This document shows, one piece after another, positions 45,780-57,270 of a stretch of 64,000 nt of DNA (the stretch's first letter is position 1; the number at the start of each line of letters is the position of its first letter). The notes under the pieces were generated by a model. That model saw only the letters and a list, made by a program, of their open reading frames with translations. It was not told the origin of the DNA and ran no database searches. Source of the DNA: Curvularia sp. ZM96 (Eukaryota > Ascomycota > Dothideomycetes > Pleosporales > Pleosporaceae); assembly GCA_022457065.1 (NCBI GenBank), contig JAJGBQ010000001.1, positions 1,922,001 through 1,986,000 of the forward strand, written 5' to 3'. The position numbers were made by a program, and so were the translations under genes.

Positions 45780-46589
45780 GGCTGGAGAGTAGATGAAAGC
45801 GCATGTGAAAGTGAGGAAGCGGCGTTTGACGTGTTTGTGTTGGAAGCAACAACGCAGACACGCACACAGGTGAAGGAGCGAGACGGGAGACTGGTGTGTG
45901 AGTGAGGGCGAGAATATGCACGAGGCTGCAGGCAGGCGGGCCGCTGCTGTTATCGGTGAGGCTCAACAAGACAGTCGGGTGGTCGCGTTGATGAACAAGC
46001 AGCACGAGGGGGCAGTTTGCAGCTAAGATGGATGGCGCGGCGGGGGGTTTATCTGGATGTTGGGGAGACGGAGTGGACTTATGGAGAGGGTGAGGTCAGG
46101 CACAGGCGTGGCTGGAGCTTAAAACAAGGGCTGCAGCCTACCAGCGTGCACAGCAGAGTACAAAATGAGGCGGTAAAGCTACCTAGCCATCGGCCCCCCA
46201 GGCAGCGCTATGCCCCGAACAAGGAAGAGTTGACGTGGAGGGCGTCGCCATCAGAGCCAGGCGCCCTTTTGCGGGCTCGCATGGCAGATCCGGGCGTGCC
46301 TTGAGTCATCGTATAGGGCTGCGGTTGCGTGGCATGGTTCGCTGCTCATCAGCCGTCTGCAGCATCATCGCGGAGCTCAGCTTCGCGCTGCTGCTTATCG
46401 ATTGCTCCACAGTCACCGGCTAGCTAGGCAGTCACCTTAGCGCTCTCGGCCTAGTGGGGAAAGGTGGGCCCGACCGCGCCTTCCCTGCGTCAACCTCTCC
46501 GCATCGTCAACGTTGCTCCATACAACAAGCGTCACGGCAACGGTAGCCTGCACGCGATATGCCAGTCAGAACGCTCTATTGCTTTGCGC
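45780..46589. other. Intergenic: MATH-RING promoter and DYS1 3' flank
   Basis: The region is 810 bp, with GCGCCCTTTT at 46261-46270. No gene is supported. Confidence 0.55.
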
Positions 46590-47909
46590 TTACTGGCTCT
46601 CTGTCTTGTTCTGAACCCGCGCAAAAGTGGCGGCCACGATGAGCGGGAATACTACGGTTGCCTCTGCATACACCTTTACACTGTCCCCGTCCAGCTTGAT
46701 CTTGCCCCAGCTCACTGCCTCGTCTGGCCGCGCACCTGCGTCGCTGCCGTCAAACTCCTGTGCCGTGTTGATGTAGACAGCACTCTCGGCTCCATTGCGC
46801 ATCAGGTTCGCATTGGCGATGTGGTGCTTGACCAACCCGCCGCCCAGGACAATCATGCCCGTCCGCTTTGCCCGCACGGCAATGGTGTTGATCTTCCTAA
46901 TGTCCTCGACAATGTCGACACGCAGCTGCTCCGGCGACGACTTGAACGTGTGGAAGTACAGCATGTCACCCAGGCTTCCGTCTGTGAGGGCTGGACAGAA
47001 GACGGGGATGTCGTTCTTCCACGCCCAGTAGTAGACGGAACGCTCGTCGTTGATCTCCTTGCCCAGGCGCTGGATTATCTTGCTCGGCGTCCAGTGCAGC
47101 GGCTCGTCCGTCTTCTTGCTGGCCTCCTGCTCCTCGAGCATCTTGTCGAGGATGGGCACGACCCAGTCCTCAAAGGCGCAGTAGTTGCTGTTGGGGACGA
47201 CGAGGTTGCCGATGCGGTTCATGCCCTGTTTGCGCAGGCCGGCGCCGGGGGTGGAAAAGGCGCCAAGGTAGGTGGGCGCCAGGCACTTGATAAAGTCCTC
47301 CTCGACGCCGCCGGCCGTGGTGACAATGGCCGAGACATGTTTGTGCTGGACCAGGTAGCGCAGTGTTTCGCGCAGGCCCGACGAGATGAGATTGGACGTG
47401 TACCCGAGAAAGATGGTCGTCTTGTCGGCCGTATCGGGGTCCCTCCATGCGCGCTGTCAGGTATTAGCATTGACCCCTAGCTTGGACGTGGGTGATACGC
47501 TGGTATCGTGTGGCTAAATCAGGCTAAACGTTTCGCCTTCTTGGGACTGTGCCTAGCAGCGGCGCACGGACAATGTCCCGGCGGCATAGCCAAGTGCAGG
47601 CAGAGCGAGCTGTCTCCGCACTTGACGCTGCTGGCACTGGCACGCGCATGTCGACGATCGGGGCAGAAGCAAGCAACCACGCAACCCACTCACCATGTCG
47701 TTGATGATGCGCACCGCCTCGCCGACCGAAGTGGCCTGGAAGCCCATGGTGGCATAGCCGCCGACGAGCTCGTCGACGGTGATGCTGCGCGACGCATACT
47801 GGTTGAAGTCGATGCCCTGCACCTCTTGCACACCCTCAGGCACAGGATCCGACGGCTTCAGGACGGCATCGGTGGCGCCCGCGGGTGCCGACGCGTTGCT
47901 GCTGGCCAT
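46590..47909 (-). CDS. DYS1: Deoxyhypusine synthase
   Basis: This enzyme transfers the aminobutyl group of spermidine to one lysine of eIF5A, the first step of hypusine formation. It is essential and cytosolic. Exons 47909-47694 and 47453-46590 encode 359 residues. Recognisable blocks are the conserved TIFLGYTSNLISSGLRETLRY-type NAD site, VSAIVTTAGGVEEDFIKCL, NSNYCAFEDWVVPILDKM and PVFCPALTDGSLGDMLYF. The active-site region EFDGSDAGARPDEAVSWGKI carries the catalytic Lys of WGK. The start is the ATG at 47909; the in-frame extension upstream only reaches a GTG. The 240-nt intron is the longest spliced in a core gene here. It is divergent from the SNT1-like gene. Confidence 0.97.
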
Positions 47910-47948
47910 GGCCGTGTGCGGGCTGGGATGGGCTGTCACCGTGGCAGA

Positions 47949-47969
47949 CACTCACTCACTCACTCACTC
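47949..47969. repeat. (CACT)n microsatellite
   Basis: Five CACT units, 40 nt upstream of the DYS1 start codon. Confidence 0.85.
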
Positions 47970-47983
47970 GCGGGTTCGGCGTC

Positions 47984-48007
47984 GTGGGCGTGGGCGTGGG
48001 CGTGGGC
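47984..48007. repeat. (GTGGGC)4 minisatellite
   Basis: Four perfect 6-nt units in the DYS1 upstream region. Confidence 0.85.
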
Positions 48008-49404
48008 AACGCTGGCAGCACGCAGAATGTGCACCCTGCAAGGCAGTGCGGCGGCAGATTTTGAGGAAAAAGAGCCCCCACACTCGTGGCCCAGGAGGCT
48101 AAAGCGTGGCACCGAGATCCCTGTTGGTGTGAGGCTAGTGCTCGGGTCGATCCCTTCTTGTAAGAGAGACACGACACACGCAGAGGGCGCGGTCGGCCGG
48201 CCGGCTCTTTGTCAGTCACGGCTGCGTCGACACCACCGCAACGCGCCGCAGCGGGGGGTCTCCCTCTCCTCTCCCTCTCCCTCTCTCCTCTCGACGGCCG
48301 CGCTCGCCGCCCTGCCCCCACGACCGCCCCATCTCCCGGCGCTGCGCCGCCACGAGAGCGCACCCGCCCGGAACGGCGTAGGCGTGACCGGGGCGGGATT
48401 CTGAGGCAAAACCAGCGGCTGCCACCCCTGCAGGACATCGACAATGTCCAAAGTGGCAGCCAATCAGCAGCGCCCTGGCTGGTGTGCATGGCCTCCCCTC
48501 GCTAGGCCGTTGCAGGCCAACCGGGGCGTCCATTTTGACTTGCAGGCATCCGTCATGGCTGGGTGTCAGTGCTTCGTTCTCGTGTTCTGGTCTGGTCTCC
48601 TCGACGTTCCCCTTCCCATCACCACACCTTCCTTGCGACGACGACGGCCCTCTTCACGACTCCATGCTGCCCCGGAGCCCCGGAGCGCAGCGTGCCTAGA
48701 CAGCCGCCCTTCTTCCCCTCGACCTCCTGCTGCTACACGCCCCTGCCTCACGTGCCCACGACACCCGCTCGCTCGCACACAATCCCAGCGCCACGTCGAC
48801 GGGCTGCAGAAGCCCTCCTCCCAGGCTCCTGACGCCCTTTGCTGACCTCTGCACGCTGCACGCCCGCCAGCTCCATCTCCAGCCCACGCCCTGCCCTCCT
48901 CTCCCCCCAGGGGACGCGTTCTCCCCGTGAGACGCACGTTTTGGGCGTCAGAGCAACACCAGCAGATTGAATCTCAGCTTCCGGCGCCGAGAAGCTGCGC
49001 CTGTTCCACCGCGCGGATCGGGGATTTGGCGCTTTCCCTCATTTCCCTGGTTTCCACGCACGGGCCCTGCCCGCTAGCGCCCTCGTTTACCACGGGCTTG
49101 CAAACACGAACCTCGAGTTACGTACCTGACCGACGTCAACCTACGACTGCAACCACGGCTGTTTTTGACGAGTAACGCACTTTGCTTCCATCTTGCCTGC
49201 CCAGGACTGCCCCTAACCATCCCATCCCTCTCCCGCGCCGCCTTTGCTACCGCCCGTTCCCTACCCTTGTACGACTGTACCATCACCAACCCAGCACGCG
49301 GACCAGCTCTCTGGCGACGGGCAATCGCATCCTAGTTGGCCCGTGAACCCTCCTTGTGCCCATGCCGCAACTGCAGTTCCTATTCACAGCAGAAAACGAC
49401 TATC

Positions 49405-52400
49405 ATGTCTGCCTCACGGTACCCCGACAACGGCAGATATCCGCGCGACAGATCTCCGCCTTACCGAGACCGAAGGCCATCCGCCTTTGGGGGCGGTGGA
49501 GGCTACCCCCCAAGAGGTAACGAAACCTTTCGCCCAAATGCAGAGCCAAGCGGCTTTCCCAGAGAAATCCCAAAAGGCCCAAAATCACTTGCTGATACAC
49601 CGCGGGGCCCACCAGCCGGACCACCCTCAGGCGCGTCTCCAGCGGCACGTGACGAAAGGGGTCGCGGGTTTGCCGGACGCGGCGAGGCAACTCCCTTGCG
49701 AACTGCACCTCCGCTAAGCAGTGGACCTGGATTTTCACACAACTCTCAAAACTCCTGGAGAGCCGACCGTGACCGCGACCGCGATTTTGACCGACGTGAG
49801 AGACGACCAACTCCGCCGCGGCGATCACCTATCCGGGATTCCAGGGATCTGCGTGATCAGAGAGACTTTCCACCACGCGATTTAGACGTGAACCGCGCTC
49901 GACGCAATTCGCGAGACGGTCCTCTTTCTGCAGGCTCGACTTATTCTGACCCCCCTCCTCTTGGCACTGCATCATCCTACCGTGGTGGAGGTATCGGCCG
50001 AGGACGAGGTGGGTTTGCAGGACGCGGCAGGAATTTCCACGATGATCGAGACCGTCACCATGATCCACGTGACCGCATACCAGAGCGTACATCATATCGA
50101 CCCCGCAGCCGGACTCCTCCTAGGCGTCAAGAACGCGATGTTCGAGAAGAACGTGATTTTGACCGAAGAGACCGCGACGACCGAAGGTTCCTACGAGAGT
50201 ATGATTCTTACATTGGTCCTGCTGGTACTTCGAAACCAGGTTTACGGGCACTAGACACCCACCGTGGATCAGCCTCCTCCGAGTTAAGGCATCTCCCAGG
50301 CACACCTACGGGGCCAACCCCTCATTCTTCCCATCATGCGTCTCCATCTGATAGATTAGGTCCACAGGGAGATTCATACCCAAGGCGACCTTCTCTTGCT
50401 ATCGATCCGCTGTCTACCAAGGACACCCGCCGGGAACCAGGTAAGGATGAGGCCTTGTTAGCTAGCCGCGCAGAAGCGTCGAGAGAGAGATATGCACCTC
50501 GAGCATCCTCACCCCCTGCTTCCATCCCGGCCTTTGGTGGTTCTAATGTATGGAGGGCGCCTGTTGCTGATAGCAAACCAAATGTTGCTCCAGCAGCAGC
50601 GTCAGCGACTGTGGTAACAGCACCACCGAAACCCGCCCAGCCTGCCCAGCCTGTAGCCCCAGCCTCTGTACCTTCGACCACTCCCCTCGCCCCTTCAGTT
50701 CCATCAACTCCTACTACAACCACATCTGGGCAAACTGGCTCAACGGCTCCTGTCGCTCCCACAACGCCCGCAAAGACCCCCACAGTTCCTACCGCTCCCA
50801 AGTCAGTTATACCGTCTGGTCTAACAACCGTTCCCCCTACTGGACCCAAGGCCGATCGCGCGCTAGACCGCCCTCCGCCTGGAGACGCGCCAAGCCATGA
50901 GGGTAGGCCTGCTCTTCCACCGCCACCGCCACCTCCACCTACTCAACGGATGGAGCCGCCCGCTATTCCACCCGCTGCTGTTTCATCCCAAACCACTGAC
51001 GCACCGAGCCCGGACAGCGTACCTGTCAAGGGCCCGACAACGCCGCAAGTACCTAGCCCCCCTAAAGGTCCCTCCAACACACCATCTGCTCCTCCAACAG
51101 CCCCAGCAGCCCCATCAAGCACGGCAAAGTCACCGCCTCAGGGCCCAGCTCCAAGGCCGCGTGCGCCGCCAACCGCGCCTCAAGCTGCCCTGAGAGCCAA
51201 TGTATCACCTTCTTTCTCGAGAGCCACGCTTCCACCATACACCCCCCGAGATGCGTCCCCAAATGCAACTTCCTCAACCTTCGGGCCCCGCGTTGGCAGT
51301 GGGAGTGGACCCACGATGAGCACTTCGCCCAAAAGCTTACCAGCAAACATTCCGACTGGGCCAAAAGCTGATAGGACACCAATGGCTTCTCGGCCGCCCC
51401 CACCATTCAATCAAACTGATCGATCTGGGTTCCCGCTGGCTAGGGGCCCGTTGAGTGGAGGCCCAAAAAGCATGCAGTGGGTGCGGCCCGGTTTCACATC
51501 GAACCGGCCATCAATCCCAACCAAGCGCGAGTTTCCCACTGAGGATCGCGAGCGATCGTTTGGAAATGCACCCAAGGCCCCAAGGCTTGAAAACAGTGTT
51601 TCGGCTACACAGCCACAGCGAACGCCGCAAGCAAAATCAGTCTCACCCTCGTTTTCTAGGGTATCGACTGATGCTGAACGGCCTAGAGAACGAGCCTCGT
51701 CAGCGGAACGATCAGCTGTGCCTTCGCCTAAACCCACGCCAATCGAAACCAGACGCCATTCTGACATTGTCATGGCAGACGCGTCACCACGAATGGTCAA
51801 GCCTCCCATGTCTGCTGCATCGTCTGCGCCGGAGGCTTTACAAGACTCCGACGACGATTTGGATTTGGACGAAGAGGACTTTGCTGAATCAGAAGCGAAG
51901 TACAATCGAGAACGGGCTCGTCTGGAGGCCAAGCGTGTGGATCTGAGCGCTCCGCATCTGCGTGCCATCACGCCTTTGCAGGAGATTGTTCTACTCTCCT
52001 GCCTGACCGTCGATCACCTTCCACAGGCACAGCCTGAAGTGGCGTCAGCGGAAGAGATGGGTACACCCTTGCCTCAGGAGAATCTGGTTCCATCGCCCAT
52101 CAAGGCAGCTCCTGAAATGCCGATAGCTCTCCAGCCCCCACCGGAGAGTACTACGGCAGATCTGCCAACTCCTAAAGCTGAGGATTCCGAAGATGTTGAG
52201 ATGGAAGACAAGGAAGAGATTGAAGAACGATCAACGGCACCTGCTACAATGGCCCTTCGTCTTCGGCGTGAGACTTCTGTTGACCAAGAGACTCTTCCTG
52301 ACCTCAGCTCGCTACCTTACCTTGGTTCTGGCCCACCAACACCTTTGTCTGATATTGGTCAAGATCGTCCTGCGCTACCGGACTCTGTCATGGACGTCAT

Positions 52401-55400
52401 CCGAAGCAAATTGCGCAAAAGCATTGAGCCAGAAACAAACGTTGATCAGACCCTTCGACGATATGCTGCCGTGTACAAAGAGTGGCGGTTGCACATCCGA
52501 CCATGGGACGAGGAACGTGAACAGGACGAACAGGATAGGCAACCATCAGCGGAGCCATTACTGAAGGCTGTCACTCCCGATGCGCAGAGCGCTGCGATGA
52601 CGGGAATACTTGATGGATCTGTAGCACCTACAGGCCGAAGAAGTCATGCGAGCCGATGGGCTACTGAGCTAGACCTTGAGGCAGTCATCAAGGAATCATT
52701 GAAGACTGCCGAGGAGGAGAAGCTTGGGAAAAAGGACAAGGAGCCCAGAAAGGCCATGGCCGACCCTGAAAGAGAAGCAGATGTACCCTTGGAATTGACC
52801 GAGGCTGAGGCCCAACGGCGAAGATTCATTGACTACAACTTCCAGCGCGAACCCGGCCAAGGAATCTTTGTGTTCCATTACGAACCACCAGAGGATGACT
52901 TCACGCCTGAAGAGCATCGTGTCATGGTGCACAATTACAAGGACCAGTATGCTAAGAAATGGGGCAAACTGGCTGAAGTTTTGTACAAAGAAGTTGGAAC
53001 CGAGCGTACCTACAAGGACTGCATCAACCACTACTATGCGACCAAATGGGGCAGAGAGTACAAAGGCAAATTGCGAAAGCCGCGGGTTTCCAGAAAACGT
53101 GGCGGAGGTGTTGGTCGAGGCCGTGGAGCCATTGCCAACATGGATCGAACTGAAGTGCAAGGAGAGGATGGACTGCCCTTGCCCGTCACTGAAACCGGAC
53201 GACCTAGGCGCTCGGCAGCACCAACATTCGGCCCTACGGAGACGGATTTTGATCAGACTACCGGAACTGCTACTCCAGGACGTTCACGCAGACAGACTGA
53301 CACGGACGGCTCACAAGAGAAGCCTGCAAGACGAGGAAAGCCATCGAAAGAAAAACTCGGTCGAAAGCCGAAGAACATGCCACTTGCTGCAGCCCCGGTG
53401 GGCTCGCCTGTCAAGACGGACCGTAAAGAAAAGGCTTTCGGGGTTAAGATGGAGGATGACGCAAGCAAGCGACCGTTGGGCGAGATGCCCATGCCTATGC
53501 ATGTCGTGCCTATGGAGGAACAGGTGGTCATGTCTAGTGACATGCAACAGCTTCCTGGTATGCCCGGTAGCCTCATGGACCGTCCCAAAGCTCAGCCCGG
53601 TGCAAGACCTGGACCGTCCAGTTATTGGTCTGTTTCAGAGTTACAAGATTTCGACAAGAACGTTGCACACTTTGGCACAGACTGGATTGCAATTGCAAAT
53701 CACATGGGTACTAAGACCCATACTATGATCAAGAATCAATACCTTCGCCTGGTGGAAAGTGGCAAGCTGGACTTGGAGCAAGTCGCAAAAGAGGCGGATG
53801 CACGAAGGGATCGAGGTGAAGATCTTGGGCCTCCGCCTACACCAACTCCGGCACCCAAGAGACGATACGAGAGTACACAGGCGGCACCGGTTCGTCCCAT
53901 CGCACCAACGCCTGAACATGCTTCTCCACCTCCAAACCCGCTTGCGTTACCCAAGGCTTCTCCACCGCATCCAAATCCCGCTTCAAGGTTTCCCACCATT
54001 GCCCAAGGGCCCATGCAGAGCAAGCCACTGGTGCCAACTTCGGGATTCCCTACCCTACCGGAGACTAGTCTTACGCCTGTACCTTCGATACCACCACAGC
54101 AGTCACCACCCGCTCCATCCCAACGTGTCCAGCCACAGCAACAAGCACAACAGCAACATCACCATCACCACCACCACCAGCATTCCATGTCGCAATCGAA
54201 GCCCCAACCACAGGGGCCTCGAGCAGGGTATTTCACAGATGATCTAGGTCCGCGTTTTGAGAGCCGGCCACCTTCGCAACCATCAAGCAGTCAACAGCCA
54301 CATCGACCACTGCAGCAACACACAACTCCCCAGCCGCGTGTCCAGGAACAGCATCAATCCCCTGTTTACCGTGGACTCCATTACCCGGATCGAGAGACTG
54401 TTGGCAGATCTGAGCTCCCACAGGACCAAGAGATTCAACGCAGGATCCACGAGCAACATGTCCGTCGGATATCCCAGGAGGTACCACAACACAGACCTTT
54501 TGCTTCTAGTGGTGCACCACCGATCATGGCGCCAGTACGTTCAAACTCGGTTGCTAGATCTCCAGAACACCGCCCCTTGCCATACTCGCACTCTCGGCAT
54601 CCATCGCAAGCGCAATCACTCAACCAAGCTACTGCCGAAGCGTTCTCTCCGAGTTCTGGCACCAGTCACATCGGTCAACAGCTGCCGCCTCGCTCGACAA
54701 TTCACACGCCGCCTGTCAAAGAAGAACCAAGGAACATGACTCCTTCAGCGATCCCTCCTGCTCAGCCCCAACCATTGCTTCATTCACAGCTGCAGCACCC
54801 ACAGCGTGGCCAGCCACCTATGCACAATACCCCACCCCCCGTGGTACCCAAGCCCGCGGCCGAACCACGCAAGTCGAATCTCATGTCACTACTAAATGAC
54901 ACAGATCCAGAAGAGCCCAGACGTAAGAAGCCGAGCGAGCAAGGTCCGCCATCGCATAGCTCTACTCCGCAGCAGTCAGCACCGATTGCTCCTCCCCCTC
55001 CGACAACCCAGAGCTATCCATCGGCATCAAGACGGCCGTTGTACGAAGACCCAATTGGCGTGCAGCCTCCATACAGCCGTCAATCATATGCTCAGCAATC
55101 CTCGCTTCCTACCGCAACAGCAAACAGGCCGATTGACCTTACTGATGACAAGCCATCAGCAAGCAGATCAAACATGCGCGAAAGCTGGCAAACTCGACAG
55201 CCGTATCACCCAGGCATGGCCCAGACTCCGCAACTAACGCCTATTCCGTCTTCACAGTCTGGTCTCCCTCAGCCACCCCCTGCTAACGATAGGATGTTCA
55301 ATCATCGATCAGTCTTTGCTCAGCATAACACCCCGCGTCAGAATGCAACTCCGCCTCCTCTTGCCGGATACAACAATTCGCCAAATCCGCATTCACGCAC

Positions 55401-56442
55401 TTCAAGCATAAGTGGACCGCCGGGATCAATGCCCCGACATACTATGCCAGGCACAAGCACAGCGCAGCATGCCCAAGCAATGAATGCCTCTGCACAATCT
55501 GCGCAGATTCTGCAGCCCAACCCATATGCTCAGGTGGATCCACCAGGCAATGGTGTGCCGTCGTCTGGCCCAATGGGTATGCGTCCCAGTCCACGCTTGC
55601 AAGCAAACCATGTAGTGCAACAGAGGGAGTCGGCCGCGCGCAACGACCATTCGCAGACGTCAAATGCGAACATGTCGTACTCGAATCCTCAAACGCCCAA
55701 TGAGCATCATGGACAACATCCTTTCCAAGGCTTGAACAGACTGACTGAACCCTACCGTCCTCGCGATCCTCGGGATGCCCACGATCTGGACCATCGTCAA
55801 CTATCGGATCGCGACACTAGCCGCGAGCTTTCTCAAAGAACTGACTATTTGCGTGAACAACTTTCCAGTTCTGCAATGCGTTCGTCGGGTCCGCCGATGC
55901 ACGAAGACCTACGGTATCAGTCTCAAGACCGAGGCTATCTTGGTCAGAGGTCCCAGACTCAGACACCACTCTCGAGATCTGAGCACAGCCAGCCTCCGCC
56001 TCTGCAGCATCCGCCTCACTCATCGCTTGGGGTGGCTAACCATTCGTTGTACGGTCAACGCCCTCCTCCTGAAGAGCCACCGCATCATTTCATGCGCAAT
56101 CCTCGGGACCGGAGTATGACGGAACGCCTTCGTGAAGAGCAGGCGCAGGCGCAAGCACAGCATCAAGCGGCAATGCAAAGCCGAGACGAACACATGAGAA
56201 GAGAAGCTGGGCGTGACATGAGAGAACGGGACATGAGGGAGCGTGATATGCGTGAGCGAGAGGCTCGCGATGCGCATCACAGGGACAGCTTCATGAGAGC
56301 TAGTCACGCTAGAGGTGTGCCACCACCACCTGGTTCGGGACCAGGTTCACTACCAGACCAACGTCTTCCTCCTACGGGACCGAGTGACTGGGTATCTGGA
56401 GTGCCTAGGCATCCAGGGGATCGCGGCCCATGGCAGCGATGA
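49405..56442 (+). CDS. SNT1: SANT-domain corepressor, Snt1/NCoR-like (Set3 complex)
   Basis: A single uninterrupted frame of 2345 residues starts at ATG 49405; the open frame extends upstream only to a TTG. The N-terminal 250 residues are Arg/Asp/Gly-rich (RDRDFDRRERRP type). Long Pro/Ala/Thr/Ser-rich stretches follow. A first SANT domain lies at about 1160-1215 (FTPEEHRVMVHNYKDQY, KKWGKLAEVLY, YKDCINHYYATKW). A second lies at about 1405-1452 (SYWSVSELQDFDKNVAHFG, WIAIANHMGTKT, MIKNQYLRLV). The two-SANT layout with an acidic helix before the first (TLRRYAAVYKEWRLH) is that of Snt1/NCoR corepressors, which scaffold the Set3/HDAC complex in chromatin. Gln/His runs sit near residue 1585 and RDMRER repeats near 2270. 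No intron over 7 kb is unusual among its neighbours. Confidence 0.82.
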   Translation: MSASRYPDNGRYPRDRSPPYRDRRPSAFGGGGGYPPRGNETFRPNAEPSGFPREIPKGPKSLADTPRGPPAGPPSGASPAARDERGRGFAGRGEATPLRTAPPLSSGPGFSHNSQNSWRADRDRDRDFDRRERRPTPPRRSPIRDSRDLRDQRDFPPRDLDVNRARRNSRDGPLSAGSTYSDPPPLGTASSYRGGGIGRGRGGFAGRGRNFHDDRDRHHDPRDRIPERTSYRPRSRTPPRRQERDVREERDFDRRDRDDRRFLREYDSYIGPAGTSKPGLRALDTHRGSASSELRHLPGTPTGPTPHSSHHASPSDRLGPQGDSYPRRPSLAIDPLSTKDTRREPGKDEALLASRAEASRERYAPRASSPPASIPAFGGSNVWRAPVADSKPNVAPAAASATVVTAPPKPAQPAQPVAPASVPSTTPLAPSVPSTPTTTTSGQTGSTAPVAPTTPAKTPTVPTAPKSVIPSGLTTVPPTGPKADRALDRPPPGDAPSHEGRPALPPPPPPPPTQRMEPPAIPPAAVSSQTTDAPSPDSVPVKGPTTPQVPSPPKGPSNTPSAPPTAPAAPSSTAKSPPQGPAPRPRAPPTAPQAALRANVSPSFSRATLPPYTPRDASPNATSSTFGPRVGSGSGPTMSTSPKSLPANIPTGPKADRTPMASRPPPPFNQTDRSGFPLARGPLSGGPKSMQWVRPGFTSNRPSIPTKREFPTEDRERSFGNAPKAPRLENSVSATQPQRTPQAKSVSPSFSRVSTDAERPRERASSAERSAVPSPKPTPIETRRHSDIVMADASPRMVKPPMSAASSAPEALQDSDDDLDLDEEDFAESEAKYNRERARLEAKRVDLSAPHLRAITPLQEIVLLSCLTVDHLPQAQPEVASAEEMGTPLPQENLVPSPIKAAPEMPIALQPPPESTTADLPTPKAEDSEDVEMEDKEEIEERSTAPATMALRLRRETSVDQETLPDLSSLPYLGSGPPTPLSDIGQDRPALPDSVMDVIRSKLRKSIEPETNVDQTLRRYAAVYKEWRLHIRPWDEEREQDEQDRQPSAEPLLKAVTPDAQSAAMTGILDGSVAPTGRRSHASRWATELDLEAVIKESLKTAEEEKLGKKDKEPRKAMADPEREADVPLELTEAEAQRRRFIDYNFQREPGQGIFVFHYEPPEDDFTPEEHRVMVHNYKDQYAKKWGKLAEVLYKEVGTERTYKDCINHYYATKWGREYKGKLRKPRVSRKRGGGVGRGRGAIANMDRTEVQGEDGLPLPVTETGRPRRSAAPTFGPTETDFDQTTGTATPGRSRRQTDTDGSQEKPARRGKPSKEKLGRKPKNMPLAAAPVGSPVKTDRKEKAFGVKMEDDASKRPLGEMPMPMHVVPMEEQVVMSSDMQQLPGMPGSLMDRPKAQPGARPGPSSYWSVSELQDFDKNVAHFGTDWIAIANHMGTKTHTMIKNQYLRLVESGKLDLEQVAKEADARRDRGEDLGPPPTPTPAPKRRYESTQAAPVRPIAPTPEHASPPPNPLALPKASPPHPNPASRFPTIAQGPMQSKPLVPTSGFPTLPETSLTPVPSIPPQQSPPAPSQRVQPQQQAQQQHHHHHHHQHSMSQSKPQPQGPRAGYFTDDLGPRFESRPPSQPSSSQQPHRPLQQHTTPQPRVQEQHQSPVYRGLHYPDRETVGRSELPQDQEIQRRIHEQHVRRISQEVPQHRPFASSGAPPIMAPVRSNSVARSPEHRPLPYSHSRHPSQAQSLNQATAEAFSPSSGTSHIGQQLPPRSTIHTPPVKEEPRNMTPSAIPPAQPQPLLHSQLQHPQRGQPPMHNTPPPVVPKPAAEPRKSNLMSLLNDTDPEEPRRKKPSEQGPPSHSSTPQQSAPIAPPPPTTQSYPSASRRPLYEDPIGVQPPYSRQSYAQQSSLPTATANRPIDLTDDKPSASRSNMRESWQTRQPYHPGMAQTPQLTPIPSSQSGLPQPPPANDRMFNHRSVFAQHNTPRQNATPPPLAGYNNSPNPHSRTSSISGPPGSMPRHTMPGTSTAQHAQAMNASAQSAQILQPNPYAQVDPPGNGVPSSGPMGMRPSPRLQANHVVQQRESAARNDHSQTSNANMSYSNPQTPNEHHGQHPFQGLNRLTEPYRPRDPRDAHDLDHRQLSDRDTSRELSQRTDYLREQLSSSAMRSSGPPMHEDLRYQSQDRGYLGQRSQTQTPLSRSEHSQPPPLQHPPHSSLGVANHSLYGQRPPPEEPPHHFMRNPRDRSMTERLREEQAQAQAQHQAAMQSRDEHMRREAGRDMRERDMRERDMREREARDAHHRDSFMRASHARGVPPPPGSGPGSLPDQRLPPTGPSDWVSGVPRHPGDRGPWQR

Positions 56443-57270
56443 TTTTGATTGAGTTGCGTTTCTCTTCTCAAATCAGGAGTTGGCATCTTCCTTCTCTCAG
56501 GTTCAGCGTACCTTTTTTATTTCTCTCACTCACCGATGGATTGTTCTTTTCATTTGTCCAAACTTGTAAATGACAATGTTTATTTTCTTCAGACACTTTT
56601 GTCTTTTTGTTCTTGTTGTTTGGATTGTTTTTCGTCCTTCTCCCATATTATTATCATTGTTTTGATTCCCAAATATACAAAAGAGTTACATGAGCACATA
56701 TACATACACTCGCAATACCTTGTCTTGTTTACGCCTTTGATGATGTTGTGGGACATATGGATAGAGAGTGGGCTGTTTTTGAGAGATGTTGTTGGTTCCT
56801 GTGGCAGATATACATACGTAAAGTCCTCTTAGCTTTAGTAGCTGTATACAGCTACAGTACATATAGTACCATGGAAAGGGAAACTTCCTTGTCTTCCTAA
56901 TCAAAGTGTTTTATGGGTGATTGACGTGTACTATGAATATATGTCTCGAGAAGGCACGTGAAAACAAGAGAGGGAAAGCTAATGTTTTTCTATTTTTCTC
57001 TATACAGATGCTTTTGGAGAACCTGTTGCTATTATTGTACATTTGGCCGTTGATGAGTAGGCGTATATATTTATTTTTTGCTGCTGCTACTGGGCTCTTG
57101 TAAGGCAGTGGGGGATTGGATACGTGGCACCAAAGGAAACCCCTTGGGACCAAGAGAGAAAGAGAAAAAAAAAGTGCGATGAAAGCGGGAGAGTTGCTTT
57201 AGCCAAACTGCCAATGTTTTCCAAATACTGTTTTTGTAGTAGACGGTGTACATATGTAGATTCTTTATGT
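56443..57270. other. Convergent 3' flanks, SNT1-like / CDF
   Basis: The region is 830 bp and T-rich at its left end, consistent with a long 3' UTR of the SNT1-like gene. No gene is seen. Confidence 0.6.

Larger units (their letters stand above)
47910..49404. other. Divergent intergenic region, DYS1 / SNT1-like
   Basis: The region is 1.5 kb and strongly pyrimidine-rich toward the SNT1-like start, probably a long 5' UTR. It contains the two microsatellites listed separately, ACGCCCTTTG at 48832-48841 and GCTAGCGCCCTCG near 49074. Long open frames here reflect high GC and lack an ATG context. Confidence 0.55.

Noticed and set aside
47508..48404. 298-codon plus-strand frame over the DYS1 5' end
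   Set aside because: It is antisense to DYS1 exon 1 and its intron, begins at GTG, and its composition mirrors the GC-rich opposite strand.
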